Position numbers and translations under genes: made by a program
Notes under the pieces: model-generated
The model's database searches: none
The model's input: the letters and a program-made list of their open reading frames with translations, nothing else
What the model was told of the DNA's origin: nothing
In this document: positions 11,861-24,612 of the stretch, one piece after another
How the letters are laid out: every line of letters begins with the position of its first letter
Numbering within the stretch: the stretch's first letter is position 1
Origin: Gnetum montanum
Lineage: Eukaryota; Streptophyta; Gnetopsida; Gnetales; Gnetaceae
NCBI GenBank assembly: GCA_015680685.1
Contig: MNCI01028834.1
Span: 624,007 to 688,006, forward strand
Direction of reading: 5' to 3'
DNA length: 64,000 bases

Positions 11861-13107
11861 ATTATAGATGGCACTAAGATTAAAATTCCCGTAGTAAGGA
11901 GAATCCTCTCAACCAAGGAAAAAATAGCCTAGAGCTAGAAGGGGCCAAGAAGAATGAGCCTAAGAACTACCAATAGCAACCCACACAACGAGACCTCTTC
12001 GTGAGGAGTCCAAAGTGGAATCTATTTGACATATTCCAAAAGAAGAAGTGCCAATAGAGCAATCATAGCAAGGTGAAGCACCAAGACCCATGCCAAGGCT
12101 TAAAGTCACTTTAACGCAAATATTCCTTAACATCATCAAATCCCAAGAGATTCAACGCTTAGTTCTCCAAATATTGAACTTTAGGCCATTTCTAGAAAAA
12201 GCTCCAATAGAAGTCAGAACACAATTGCAAACCTCTTCCATGTGGCCAATCATCACCTCTAATGGGGAGTGGTACATGGAAGAGACATATCTCCTTTAGA
12301 ATAATGAAAGGTTGGTGTCCATAGTAAATATCAAGGATATTCAAGTGTTCTAATTGGCCAAGGCTATCACAAAGGCACTAGGGTTGCTTGATATTGGAAC
12401 ATAGCTAGGAGAGCAATCAACACAAGATGACCTTGAGGCTAAAAAGGAGTGGACTCAATGGTGTTATGAGGTTGACCATAAAGAGTTCAGCACCCTCACA
12501 CTAGTGGAGTGCATCTACTTCAAGATAGCAACCTATCATCTCAATCCAATGGTGAGGCCCAACAACGTGATTACCTTTTTCACCTGAGCATGTACCATTC
12601 TAAGTAGGAGATTTCCTATAAACCTTCCATAACTGATCTATTTAGAGATTGAAATACACTTCAAGGAAAACCTTGCCCATTCCATGCCTCATTTGGAAAC
12701 TCTATAAAAGAACAAGAATCATCCGCTATGCCAATGACATAATCAAATATGCTCTTTTATCTTAATGGCTTGAAATCATGAAAGACAAGACACCTATTGC
12801 AACTAAAGAAGAGGAGCAGCCACCACCTCCACTGCCTACTCAAGAAACAATGCCATAGGGCTATGTAGCCATTGAATGCTTAGTGAAATCCAATAGCAAC
12901 TCTTGCATGAGAAAGAGTAGCATGCAGGGATGAGTAGTATAGACCCATCTATGTATCAACCAATAATGAGTCACCTTAATAAGGTGGCTTAGACAATTAG
13001 CTAGATGGAAAGGGATGGACCAATATTCTCTACCAAACAAATGTAGTTGCCAATTAGGTCTAATCCAAATGATAGAGAGGTGATGGTATCATTATTGCAA
13101 TACCATT
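11860..13107 (+). pseudogene. Copy A ORF3, N-terminal part
   Basis: Starts near DGTK (about 11865) as does copy C near 33205. Short open pieces (for example 12090-12299) align with C 33420-33600, and the sequence continues through a Pro-rich stretch near 12820-12850 to 13107, where copy B is inserted. Function unknown. The C copy resembles domains named putative plant transposon protein in other plant elements; this is a weak by-eye likeness. Confidence 0.6.
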
Positions 13108-13913
13108 TGATGAGTGGTGAGGTACCCCTACACTCAACCATACGAATATGAGCATTTCACACACAATCTAATCAAACTCCAAGGACTAAGTGCTTACGCA
13201 CCTTAATGGAACACTCAAGGTTAATCAATCGTTTTTTTCCCAAACTTACTCGTATTATCATGGTTGTATGGCTAAGTAAGCTTGAGGTATATGATTTTTA
13301 TAGCTTTTTGTCTTTTTATGTCTCTTGCTAATAAAGGAAAGGGAGAGAGAACTAAGTGACTAACTGACATTAACTATTCATTAACTAGTTTCTAAATGTT
13401 CCTAACACTAGTATCTATTCCCACTTGTCGTACACATCTTGAATCAGTGCAATGCTGCTGAGATTACCAAACACTAATCGTTAATGGGTTACCAAGCACT
13501 ACACACATGCTTGAAGCTATCGTATTAAGTGTATTTAACTAAGGGGGTAAAGGTTGAGAAAGATATTAATTAAATAGGAAAGCATTAAACAATCATTAAT
13601 TACTAATTAGCTTAATTTGTATGCTACAAGGTTTATCATAAAATTTATCTTTATTACTGTCCAAAATATTGTGCTCAAGTACAAATTGCTCAAATAAAGA
13701 TCCGTTCACTCTATGACTCCTACTATCGGCACATAGAAATAATTCTAACTATGAATAACAAAACTACAAGAATCTGGCTAAGGGTCTAAGTCTAACTCCC
13801 TTGGAACAAAGGGTGCCACCTCTTATGTATAGAAGATGAGGTAGGATGAAATATCATGTATGCGATATCGCTTGGTGGATGTGATATCTCATACCCAATA
13901 TCATGGCTCATCA
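13108..13913 (-). repeat. Copy B 3' LTR
   Basis: 806 bp, TGATGAGTGG...GGCTCATCA on the plus strand. Homologous throughout to 22201-23002. TATA-like TATACATAA on the minus strand near 13825-13833. Confidence 0.92.
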
Positions 13914-13925
13914 TGCCCCCATGAT
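13914..13925 (-). promoter_or_regulatory. Copy B polypurine tract
   Basis: Minus strand CATGGGGGCA directly abuts the 3' LTR. Copies A and C have CATGGGGGTA and CGTGGGGGTA in the same place. Confidence 0.75.
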
Positions 13926-16050
13926 TGAATGAAAACTCGTCCTTGAGTTCCTTACAAAATATTGGGAAGGTATGGGATTATTGACTTGAACGAAAACTAA
14001 TGGTGAATGGGATGATGTGTGAATGGATCAATCATTACAATACATGATAATATTAGTGTTCATGACTACAAGAATGAACACTAGACACAATTGACATCTA
14101 GCCTTATTTGCTAGTTGAGAGAGAAGAGAGAGAGAGAAAAGAAGAATATGTATTGCTACCGATGCCAAGATCGCGCCTTCCATTGTTCATCCATAACCAC
14201 ACCATTGATCTTGTTCCTTGCACAACTATTCCAACACCAGTCCATCTTGTGTGTTTCCTCTAGGTCCAGTCCATTGTTGTATGATTGTCATTTGCACACA
14301 CAACATAGTCACATATGAGCAAGGATAAGTAAATCACAATACAGTTGATACCTTGCCCCGATGTAAGGTCCATTGGCTGAGTTGTGATATGGCTGATACG
14401 GATCCTAGAGATATAACACTGGTGACTACCCAAGGTGTTGGGGTTAGGAAAAATTGAAAAAATTAGATCAAAGCCCCCATGACTAAGAGCAATCCTCTGG
14501 TAGCAATAGAATGGAAAACGATAAGGAATAAGAAAGATGGAGAAAAAGAAACAATGGCAACACTGATAAAATGGATGTCAAATATGGGAATGAACAAAAC
14601 AAATATTGATTGCAGAAATGTTTAAGGGAAAGAAGTTAACTGATGCACCAAATAGGAATGCTAGTGGGTCCTCCACAAAGTAGGTTCATACCCTTGATGC
14701 CCTGACAATCTCAGATTCAAAAAGTTCGTAGGCTCAGGAAATGTCATTTGGAAGTAAGAGTTAAAGTCTTAACCACAAGAATTTACCAAAAAGAAAACAA
14801 TGCATCAACCAAAATATAGACTACTGATATAATTGGCAATGAGATGGAAAATGGAGAAAGAATGATGAGGAAAAGAGAGTGGAATGGAATCCCAAGAACA
14901 AGGTGGTGTTCAGCCCCTTGTGTATTTATGGCTAATGTGACTGAGTAGATCTCATTCCAAATATAGCTTCAAACAATCCACATCTAGTGACTTTGCATTA
15001 ATACACTTAGCTAATCCATCCACTTGTAGTAACAAGAATGCTTTCATTAAAGAGTCACCACCATTCCAGGGAAATGAGAAAGGGAAAAGTAGGAAGCGAG
15101 AGGAGGCCTTAGTTAGAGGGACCATGTTTTTTTAGTTCCATAACTAGTGCTTGTAGTCCAGATGATTATTTTGCCTAAGCGGTATGCTTTGAATTATGAC
15201 TATTTTTTGTTTTTTTGCATGAGAACCACACCATGCAAAGACTTATTTTTATTGGCTCAGCTTCCTAATAATGGAGCAACATTAGAATGGTAAGGAAAAC
15301 TCAAGAGGAAAACATCAAAGTACCTAAGAGAATAGCCAGCACACATGCATCAAATCCCTTTGATATCACATCCTTTCCAGTCCTTGAGTCCTTCCTTAGT
15401 TTGAGAAATGCCCAGTTACCAATTTGTTAATAGTTTTATTATTAAAGAAATGAACTATACAATTCCAAGCCAAGAGATACCATAAAAATTCATGAATGCA
15501 TGGATGATGTGGACTCATTGCCTATTATATCAAAAGAACCACACCTTAGTATCAACATTATAACTCAAAGGTAAAAACCAAAAATTAGCAATCAATAGAA
15601 TACAGTTCATACCATCATTAGGAGTACTTATTAGGTGACAAATCTAACACAACAAAAACAACCAACAAAGATAAAAACAAGAATAAAAATAAAAAAAAAC
15701 AAACAAAACAAATAGTCACACAAAGAAATGAAAAGTATATATGATGTTGCAAAACAAAAACAAAAAAAGTTAAAGAAATTTGTAAAACAAAAATGTGTAA
15801 AAGAAAAACTTTAAAAAGGAACTGAGGGCCTCAAATGATTAGCAAAGGTGGTTGTCTCCCCCATGACTGAGTTGGGAGAAAGAGATCTGAAAAAGTGAGT
15901 AGGGTCATCCCTTCTTAGAGGCATTATGTGCACTAGCCGTCCTAAGTTCATGGAAGGGTTTGGTCTATTTCACATTAACTAATAATCTCTTATTAGGGCT
16001 CTCAGGTTTGTCTATGGTTATGGCCCTTGAAGAAAATGTTGTATGAATAA
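13926..16050 (-). other. Copy B spacer between integrase and PPT (ORF3 deleted)
   Basis: From 16050 to about 14350 it aligns, on the minus strand, with the pol-ORF3 spacer of A and C. From about 14040 to 13926 it aligns with the sequence just before their 3' LTRs. The roughly 2.8 kb ORF3 between these points is replaced by about 300 bases that include a GA-rich tract at 14117-14147. No frame recognised. Confidence 0.7.
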
Positions 16051-16059
16051 TGTAAGGTC

Positions 16060-17200
16060 TCTCCCACAGTGTTTGTAATTTTATGCATTGTGGCACATGT
16101 GTTGGGTTCTAGTAGAGAACCTTATCTCTTGGTTGATACTTAACCTTTCGAATCTTCAAGTCATGATGTTTCTTGTTATATGCATTGTGTAACTCATTTG
16201 ATGATAGGGAAGCTAATCAATTTTTGTCTAGCACGTTTAAAGTTGCCAACCTTTGTTTTTGTGCTAGATCAAGATCGAGGTGGAGGTCACAAGCCATTGA
16301 TAGCATACAAAGCTTAGTTTGAATCGAAAGTGTTGGAAGCTTTCTGTACACTAACTCATAGGGAGAGTAGCCTATAGGGAGTTTCCAAGTGGAGTGGTAT
16401 GCCCAAAGAGCATCATTTAGTTTAGTGCTCCAATCTCACCTATACTTGCTAATTTTTTGAGTTAATATTTTAGTGATCTACCTGTTGGTGACCTCAACTT
16501 GTTTGTTAGCTTGGGGGTGATAAGGTATAGTCAATTTATGTTCAACCCCTAAGTGTTGCATTAACTTCTGGAAAGTTGCACCTATGAAGTGTGTTCTATT
16601 ATTTGAAATAAGTGCATTCAGCACACCAAACCTATTTATGATTTTTTGTTTCACAAATTGTGTAGCTATAGATGATGTGCAGTCTGTAATAGTAGCTACT
16701 TCAGCTCATTTTGTTAGATAGTCTACGAAAACTACAATGTAAGATTTTCCATTGGACATTGGTGTAATGGGCCCCATAAAGTCTATTTCCAAATGTCAAA
16801 GGGTTCTAAAGGTTGAATCCATTGTTGTGGACCCTCCATTCTAGAAGTCATTCCCCATCACGTTGGCAGTGCTCACAAGATTGGAAAAATTTATGGGCAT
16901 CCCAAAATAATGTTCGCTAGTAATATCCTACAAGCAAGATCTTAATAGCTGTTTGTCTCCCCACATAGTGACCCCCACAAGGGCCCTCATGAGAAGCTTG
17001 GAGAACTCTTAGTTGGTCTACCTCAGGCATGCACCATCGAACCAAGCCATTAGAATACACTTTGTAAAGCTATTCATTAATCTCCATGAAGTGCTTGGCT
17101 CTGTGAAGAAACTATTGTTTCTTCCTAAAGTCCAGCTCCTATGGCATTTCTTGAGTAAGGAGATAAGTGAGAATACTACTGTACCAGTTCATCTTTGTGG
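16060..17200 (-). pseudogene. Copy B integrase
   Basis: Minus strand, zinc-binding GPCGGHYVGRQ near 16985-16950, then CEHCQRDG near 16870, the FDIW block near 16790, and the NGQ/TNK region near 16510. Many stops and shifts. Same layout as A and C integrases. Confidence 0.8.
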
Positions 17201-17249
17201 GTTGATTATTCACTAAACCAGCAAAGAGGGCTTCATCAGGAAAATGATC

Positions 17250-17655
17250 AAACATTACATATTCATCCTCTTTGCTATCCTAGTGCAACCAAGATAAATG
17301 ATCTACAACTACATTCTCGATGTCCTTTCGATTGATCATGGTTAGATCGAACTCCTGTAGAATTACCATCCATTGTATAATATGAGGGCTAACTATTGGC
17401 TTGTTCATGAGGAACCAAATTGCACTATGTTTCGTATGGGTAACACTTTGTAACCTAACACATAGTGCCTAAAATTCTCCAGTGCAAACACTACAACCAT
17501 TAATTCTTTCTCTATAGTTTTGTAGTTAAGTTGTGCATCGACGATACTTCTACTTGCACAGTGGATGTAGTAAGGGCATTTTTGGTCATCTAACTATGTA
17601 AGTACAGCTCCTAAAGCATCATTGGACACGTCAATCATTATGTGAAATGGTCTAG
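17250..17655 (-). pseudogene. Copy B RNase H region
   Basis: Minus-strand remnants between RT and integrase: an aspartate region (IDVSNDALGAVL-like) near 17640-17600 and a GYKV-like block near 17440. Identified mainly by position and by alignment to copy C. Confidence 0.65.
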
Positions 17656-18960
17656 ATCAATTAGGAGCTTGTAGAATGGGAGTTTCTACAAGCTTTTGTT
17701 TCAGAGTTTGGAATGCTCGTTCACATTTCCTGGTCCACTCAAAAGGTACGTCCTTCTTTATTAGCTTTACCAATGGTTTGGAAATCTTGGAAAAGTTCTC
17801 AATGAATCTCCTATAGTAGCTAGTGTGTCCAAAGAATGACCAAATGTATTTGATAATTTTCAATTAATGGGTGATTCCTTGGATGACCCTAATTTTATTT
17901 GGGTCTACCTCTATTCCTGCATGTGAAACCTTATGCCCAAGTACTATACCTTCTTAGATCATTAAATGTATTTTTTGCCAATTGAACCTTAAGTTAGTTT
18001 CTATGGATCTTTTTAGCACTTTCTCTAATTGGTTCAAGACTTGATCAAAACTTGTTCCATGGGTGGAGAAGGCATCCATAAAGACTTCCACTCCATTCCA
18101 TATCTACTATTGGAATATGCTTAGAACTAGGCATTGAAACATGGTAGGAGCATTGCACAAGTCAAATGGCATTTTTTTATACGAAAATGTTCCTCAAGGA
18201 CTAGTGAACATTATCTTGGCTTGGTCTTTTGGGGCTATCTGTATTTGTTTGTATCCACTATAGCCTAGAAAACTATAATAGTGATGCCCTACTATGGTGT
18301 TTAAGACTTGGTTAATGAATGCCAATAGAAAGTGATCCTTAAATGTTTCCATGTTTAGTAGCCTAAAATCTATGCACACCCTCCATTTGCCTCCATTTTT
18401 AGGCATGATCACTAGAGGGCTAACCCATTCGCTATCAGCAATGGGATACATGAACCCATCCTTAAGAAGCTGTTCTATTTCTTCTTTTACTACTTACTTC
18501 AATTTTGGTTCAATCGCCTCTGCAGTTGTTTTCGAGGTTTCATGGAGGGATCAGTATAAATCCTATGCAGACATATCCTAGGATCTATTCCAGTTAATTT
18601 GGGATATGAACAAGAGAAGGCTTTTGACCACTTTTTTATTACTTCCAGCAGTCTTCCATTTTTTTTGGAAGCAAGTCTTGTACTGATGATTACCAGTTTC
18701 CCATTTTTGAGGGTTATATATTCTAGATTGGTGGGTAATGGTTTCAACTCTAGGGGCTCTTGTTTAAATTTCTAAAGAATTTCCAACTTCCCCCAGTTGA
18801 TATTTTCAAGATGAAGGCTTGGAAGTTGGTAGCGGACTTGCTCTAGTGCATCTATGCTTTCAATGTAAGTGCAAGTTATTTCCTTAGCTAGTTCTATGCA
18901 CATTAGCGAGTTACTCTCTTGATCAGCTATCAGCCACTAGGTGTCTTCTTGTCGTGTGGC
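17656..18960 (-). pseudogene. Copy B reverse transcriptase
   Basis: Best preserved RT of the window in three open blocks: 18747-18499 (PKLTGIDPRICLHRIYTDPS), 18451-18194 (WVSPLVIMPKNGGKWRVCID, RLLNM, YKQIQIAPKDQAK) and 17863-17657 (FFGHTSYYRRFIENFSKISK, VETPILQAP). The catalytic box at about 18086-18072 reads FMDAF, so the second catalytic Asp is lost. The FRLLN/EGIVLGH phrasing fits the Athila/Tat side of plant Ty3 elements. Confidence 0.9.
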
Positions 18961-18989
18961 TACTTCATACAAGCAGTTTTGTATATTAA

Positions 18990-19560
18990 TGTCTTGTGCA
19001 CACCAGTTGCATGCAGGAAATGCTAAACTTTGCACAACCCATGATCTTTGCATGCAATTGCACCCTGTATCATTATATGCGATGCATGAAACCTTCTTCT
19101 TCTTGATCTTTCCAAAAAATATTCCTTAGATATTTCTAGGGAAAGATCGTGGATTCCTATGCATGTATCTATAGTACTTAGCCATGCCCTTCCCATTATT
19201 ATTGGGAAGTCCGCTTTACTGTTATTCACTTGTATCACTAGGAAATCAACTGGGTATGACCACCCACACATAGTGGTGATGATGTCCTCCACCAGTTCCA
19301 AGGGAATAGTGATGGACTGGTCGACCAACTCTAGGTGAATATTGCTCCTCCTTAATGGAGGCAAGTTCTAGGCTTTGTACATTTCTTGTGATATTAAGTT
19401 GACTCCAGAACCTGAGTTCAGAAGAGGTTTGCATGGCTCATTCTCAATGATTTGGAGATAGATTAAAGGGCTTCTAGGATTAGAGAATTTCTTGGGAAGG
19501 TGGCCAAACTTGATCCAGTTAGTTACGACATGTGTTAACATAACTGTATGTGTCAAGCTC
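18990..19560 (-). pseudogene. Copy B protease
   Basis: Minus strand from 19556: VNLISQEMYKA preceded by LLNSGSG. The active-site Asp of the canonical DSG is Asn. A stop after MYKA, then the second half 19364-19023 with FPIIMGRAWLSTID and a Lys/Arg-rich end. Length and order match copies A and C. Confidence 0.85.
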
Positions 19561-20029
19561 AGTGTTTTGTTTGAAGGGAGCTCTGAAGCCGTATTTGATG
19601 TGGAGGCATTTAGAGGTTCAACTGCTTGTGGTTATAAGGGCTTGGTTGGACTGTTGGTTCTAAAGAAAGGTCTTTTCTTCATACGGTTGTTAGAATCAAC
19701 AATCGGTTAAGGATTCATAGCCCTTGTGGCATTGTGTTGCTGTAGTTGAGTAGGGAGTTCCCCTTGCATTGCTGGAGTAGGTGGTTATGGAGCTATTGGT
19801 GTGAGAGCTGCGGATGAATATGAAGGATGGTATTTTTGTGGGTTATCTTCCCTAGGAGAAGGAGTTCTATAATATTCATAGGATTGGTAGTGATGTTGTG
19901 GTGTAACGTGACTAATAGAGTCATGTGGAGAGATTGGATGCTGCACGTAGTAGCCATATGGGTCAAGTTGCTGGTAGGGGTACTATTGACTATGGATATT
20001 GCCACTATTGATGTTGCTTAACGGGTTGT

Positions 20030-22056
20030 GATGGAGTTCCACTTGGATAATATGTTGAAGGTTGGTGGAACTACCTTGGGTTACCCTAGGGATAAGGTAA
20101 CCATCGAGGTATTTGCTATTTATTTAGTCATGGGTTGAGTGCATACACCCCAGACTCTTGTAGATGTTAGATCATTGGGCAACATCCCTTAGGATGGTCA
20201 TATTGGCATATCTTGCATCCACCATCATTGTTTGTGTATGAATCCATAACCTCTTATATGATGGCTATTTTTCCCTTACCCTTGTTATTATGCATTTCCC
20301 ACTTCTCTCTTTTTCTTTTTGTCGTAGTCACTACCTTGCTCCTTAGACTCCTGTACAATTTTGAGAACAATTTCAAACCTACTATCTAGGGAGTTCCACA
20401 TTTGGTCTACCTTTGCCGATATTTTTGCTGTTAACTTTTGGAGAGGTAAAGTTTTCCTATTCACCATCTCTTCGAGTGGTGACTCTTCTTCCTCATCACA
20501 AAATCTCACTCCCCTTTTTTGGAGGGAACAATCTCGATTGTATTCTTCTACACTTTCTCTCTTTTGTAGCTCACCTTCTTCTTTGGCTACTTACTCTAGA
20601 AATATATGAATTTGATGAGACCTAAGCTCTAATAACCTTTCTCGGGCATACGTCCCAAGGGTTCTAGTTGTTTCATGCCTAAGTCCATCCACGAGATGAC
20701 GTAGTTGATCCCGCTGCAAATAACCATGGCTAGGACAATGATGTAATAGTGCATAATAGCAGCCTATGGTAGCATCCAAGGGTTCATGATTGTCTTGCTT
20801 CCATCCTTGGATTTGCTTCTACAGGTTAGATAGTTGGGAGTACGTTTGGTACTTATCATTGAATATTTCTAACATTGTACTCCACCTCTGAATGGATTTC
20901 GATTCTAAGGACCGATACAAGCTTTTAGCTTCTTTCACTAGTGTCCTTAGGAACAACTTTAGTTTTTTCCATTTGTTCTCTATGTTTTGCAAGGCACATG
21001 AATTGTGGAAGGATTTTAAGTAATCTAGAGGATCAACGTTGTATCCCCTTTCAATTCATGGGATGTTATTCATATCTAACCTCTTGATCCTACTATCCTT
21101 TTGGTGCTTTGTTGGAACTCTTACAACCTCTATTATATCTAGCATGCTTCTAGTTGTGAGTAGGGGCTCTTCATGATCATCTCATTCATAGTGTCTATGG
21201 TGTCTACATGGTTCCCCACTCTCCCTTCTTTTATGCCTTGATTTCTTAGAGTACCCTTGTCCTCATTCTCGACAGTCCATCAATGTCTTTGACTTCGTTT
21301 TTCCTTATCCTCATAATTGGTTTTCCTATGACTACGTTCGGACACTGAAGGAGAGGGTGAAGGTGACAATGAAGGTGAAGAAGAAGGAGAACCATCAGCA
21401 TAATGGTGTTTTCTACCTTCTCTTCGGTGGTCTCGGCCTCGATCGTGATCACGATTAGAATGTCTACCCTTATCATGTGTTTGTGTTCCCTCATTGAACA
21501 CTTCATGTTCGTGGGTATCAAAACTAGGGTTGTGAATAGTGGAGTGAAGGTTATGATACACCACATCTTGAGCAATGTTAGGAGGAGGAACATCATTTTG
21601 TGGGGAACCTATTGAAGTAGGTTCACCATCCTCAACTTTTCTTAAAACATGCGGAGCGTCATGGTGCCATATACCCTTCAGGGATGTATGGTATATCTCT
21701 TGTCACAAGTCCCTTTGACGTTGCGCTTCTGTGAAGTGATAGTCCCTTGTGTCATGATCACATGAAATGTATTCTACGTATAAAAGTAGCATGCCTATTC
21801 ATGTGAGAGCACGAAGGAGCATGTTGGAGACTGATTAGTCTAGAGGAAATACTATGTTACCCTCCAAGTCTCTTCAATGCAGTTGTTCATCTTGGTGGAG
21901 AATAAAGGTGAAATCGGGTACATACTCATTGGGATGAGTATATACCACACGAAACTATTGAGAAACTGGTAGATTCTAGTTATGTATATTATGCTACCAA
22001 CTACCTCTTATGTTAGTCCTAGGTGGTGAAGTGCTCTTATGCGAAGAAGAAGACAT
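20030..22056 (-). pseudogene. Copy B gag
   Basis: ATG at 22056 follows the PBS by about 130 bases. Order: N-terminal VYTHPNEYV domain; a hinge (21564-21280) very rich in Arg-Asp/Arg-His and Ser-Pro (PSLSPSPSPSVSERS), resembling an RS domain; retrotrans_gag core (about 21050-20580); a helical block 20509-20288 (AKISAKVDQMWNSLD). The remains of the cysteine knuckle lie near 20190. Frame breaks are mostly single stops. Confidence 0.85.
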
Positions 22057-22182
22057 TTTGTCTTGTTCGGTGTGCATTGTACCATTGGCTTATCTTTCTT
22101 TGATTAACCTTAAGTGTTCGTTCTAATGTTCCAACAATATGAATGATTTCCTATGTTCTACATAGTGCACAAACAACTAAGT

Positions 22183-22200
22183 CCCCGACAATAGCGCCAA
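22183..22200 (-). promoter_or_regulatory. Copy B primer binding site, tRNA-Asp type
   Basis: Minus strand TTGGCGCTATTGTCGGGGAC directly follows the 5' LTR end. It matches, with a few transitions, the TGGCGCCGTTGCCGGGGA primer site known for Athila-type plant elements. Copy E has TTGGTGCTATTGTTGGGA in the same place. Confidence 0.8.
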
Positions 22201-23002
22201 TGATGAGTGTTGAGGTACCCTTACACTCAACCATACGAGTACGAGTGTTTCACACATGATTCGGTTGAACTCCAAGGACTAAGTGCGTACGTGCCTTAAT
22301 GGAACACTCAGGGTTAATCAATTTTTATCTTCCCAAACTTACTTGTATTATCATGGTTGTATGGTTAAGTAAGCTTGAGGTATATGATTTTTATAGCTTT
22401 TTATCTTTTTATGTCTCTTGCTATCTCTTGCTAATAAAGGAAAGGGAGAGAGAACTAAGTGACTAATTGACATTAACTATTCATTAACTAGTTTCTAAAT
22501 GTTCCTAACACTAGTATTCGTTCCCATTTTCCATACACATCCTAAACTAGTGCAACGCTGCTGGGATTACCAAACGCTAATCATTACTGGGTTACCAAGT
22601 GCTACACACATGCTTGAAGCAGTAGTACTGAATGTATTTAACTAAGGAGGTTAAGGTTGAAAAAGATATTATTTAACTAGAAAATTATTAAATAATCATT
22701 AATTACTAATTAAATTAATCTTTATGTTGCAAGGTTTATCATAAAGTTCATCTTTATTGTCGTCCACAAAATTGTGCTCAAGTACAAACTGCTTGAATAA
22801 AGATCTGTTCACTCTATGACTCCTACTATGGGCAGACAAAAATAATTCTAACTCTGAATAACAAAATTGCAAGAATCTGGCTAAGGGTCTAAGTCTAACT
22901 TCCTTGGAACAAAGGGCACCACCTCTTATTTATAGAAGATGAGGCAGGATGCGATATCGTGTGGTGGATGTGATATCGCATACGTGATATCGTGACTCAT
23001 CA
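22201..23002 (-). repeat. Copy B 5' LTR
   Basis: 802 bp, TGATGAGTGT...GACTCATCA on the plus strand. Minus-strand TATAAATA at 22934-22927. The U3 start (22945-22995) holds several GATATC palindromes. A 10-bp duplication (TCTCTTGCTA twice, near 22420) is absent from the 3' LTR. Confidence 0.92.
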
Positions 23003-24612
23003 CTAGTTACTCCCAAAAATATTTGGAAATGCCACCTCCATTTTGGTGCATTTGGAGGAAGGTGAAGGGACCACTGTACTAGTGATGTAGAACCAAGAGT
23101 AAGAGACTATGGTTGAAGTAGTTGTTGACTGCATTGTTGAAGCACTTAATGCACCTATGACATCTATAGCAAACATATCTGCACTTCAAGATGTGTAGAT
23201 GTCCATAGACATAGTCAGTAGAAGATTGAGTGTAGCCCAACATAAATAAATTTTGGATAAACTGGTAGGGACCAGGCAATTGATTCCAAATATCTTTAAT
23301 TTTCTAGATAACATTGCTATAACCTAGCTGGAGCTATTAGAAGTAAGGGGCAAATGCATCATCTTAGAGGAGCAACTTGAAATGGCTCAAGCATATAATC
23401 AACACTTGGTCATAGAGGTTGCTGAATTGTATGCCCATCTTGCTAATCTTGCACTACTTAGCTTGACAATAACTAGAGATGAAGCTTCCTAAGAGCTTCA
23501 AGAATGATTTAGGAAGGCTAAGGAGGACATGATGATGGCCATCTTCAACCAGTCCATAGCATAAGTAAAGACATATTTAGTTCAAAAGAACTTGGTTCAG
23601 ATGTACTAGGAGAATGAGGCACTAACCATAAAAATTCATCTCTTGCATAATGTTGATGCCAAAAAAGAACAAATGTAGGAATTCATTCATCAATAGTAAG
23701 AGTAGCTAGCCAAGGTGAATATTCAATTAAGGAAATTAGACATAGAAAATTAGAATTTTTCTATGAAAGAAGTCTATGCCTTATGCTAGAAGTTTTCCAT
23801 TGAGATTGTCGCCTAGAAAAATGAAGTTTTGAAGTTTAAAAAAGTTAAAAATCACTATAGAGACCAAGTTGGCTTATAAAAGAAAGTAAATGAGAAGCAC
23901 ATCTAGATGGAAAAGGAAAAAGTAAACAAAGCTTTCTAGAAACTTCAATAAGGAAGAGAAGTATGATAGCCCATCATTTATGGGATTGATGCCTATAACA
24001 AAGCAAAAATCTACCGAAGGGAGTTGCAGATTGAAGAAATGATAGAATACATGGAGTTGGCCAATTTCTGCTATGCAAACATGCCAATGTTGATTGATAA
24101 AAAATTATGATTAGAGTTGGAAAAATAAGTGTCCAACTCATGTTTGCTATACAATTCAAAGTTCAAACACCATAAATACACCAAGTAGAAGCTTGACATT
24201 GCAAATACTGAACTTGAAGTTCTTAAAGCATGATTCATGAAATCAATGATCAACTATCGAGAACTTGGCCAAAAGAATGAATGATTACCAAGAGTTGAAA
24301 GATGTAGTTAGAGCATTTAACATTGAACACAAACAATTTGCTAGTTGGTTTATCAATACAAAGAAGCTCTTTTTAGCAATTCCATAACCTTGGGATGTGT
24401 CCATTTCAACCCACATTGGTGAAGTTGCATGGATGATACATGATCCTAGAAGTGAGGAGGAGAAAATGAAATCATTACTAGATGCTTTGCACCTCCCATC
24501 AAAAGTTGTAGTAGTAGTAGGATAGCCATAGCCACCTTGACTGTCACACATGCCTAAAGTCAATGAACATCCCTTGGAACCTTAGAAGCCACCATCTCCT
24601 AGGAATGTTTGA
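23003..24612 (+). pseudogene. Copy A ORF3, C-terminal coiled-coil part
   Basis: Resumes copy A after the copy B insertion. From about 23270 the frame is a long run of Glu/Lys/Leu heptads (LEEQLEMAQ, EVAELYAHLANL, LTITRDEAS, KLDIANTELEVLK), predicting an extended coiled coil. It ends near 24612 with EHPLEP and a Pro-rich tail that matches copy C (GPLEPQEHPPPR). Stops are scattered, mainly TAG. No enzyme motif seen. Confidence 0.7.

Larger units (their letters stand above)
13108..23002 (-). mobile_element. Family I retrotransposon, copy B (9895 bp, both LTRs, inserted in copy A ORF3)
   Basis: Two direct repeats (13108-13913 and 22201-23002) begin TGATGAG and end CTCATCA. The internal order read on the minus strand is PBS, gag, PR, RT, RNaseH, INT, spacer, PPT. 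The LTRs differ by roughly a tenth of positions by eye, so the insertion is old. Copy A ORF3 continues on both sides (aligned to C 34390-34480). Flanks CCATT and CTAGT match at only 3 of 5 positions. Unlike A and C it has no ORF3: only about 2.1 kb separates integrase from the 3' LTR. Confidence 0.92.

Noticed and set aside
13103-23007. Clean target-site duplication around copy B
   Set aside because: CCATT and CTAGT agree at only 3 of 5 positions; LTR ends are clear but the duplication is not.
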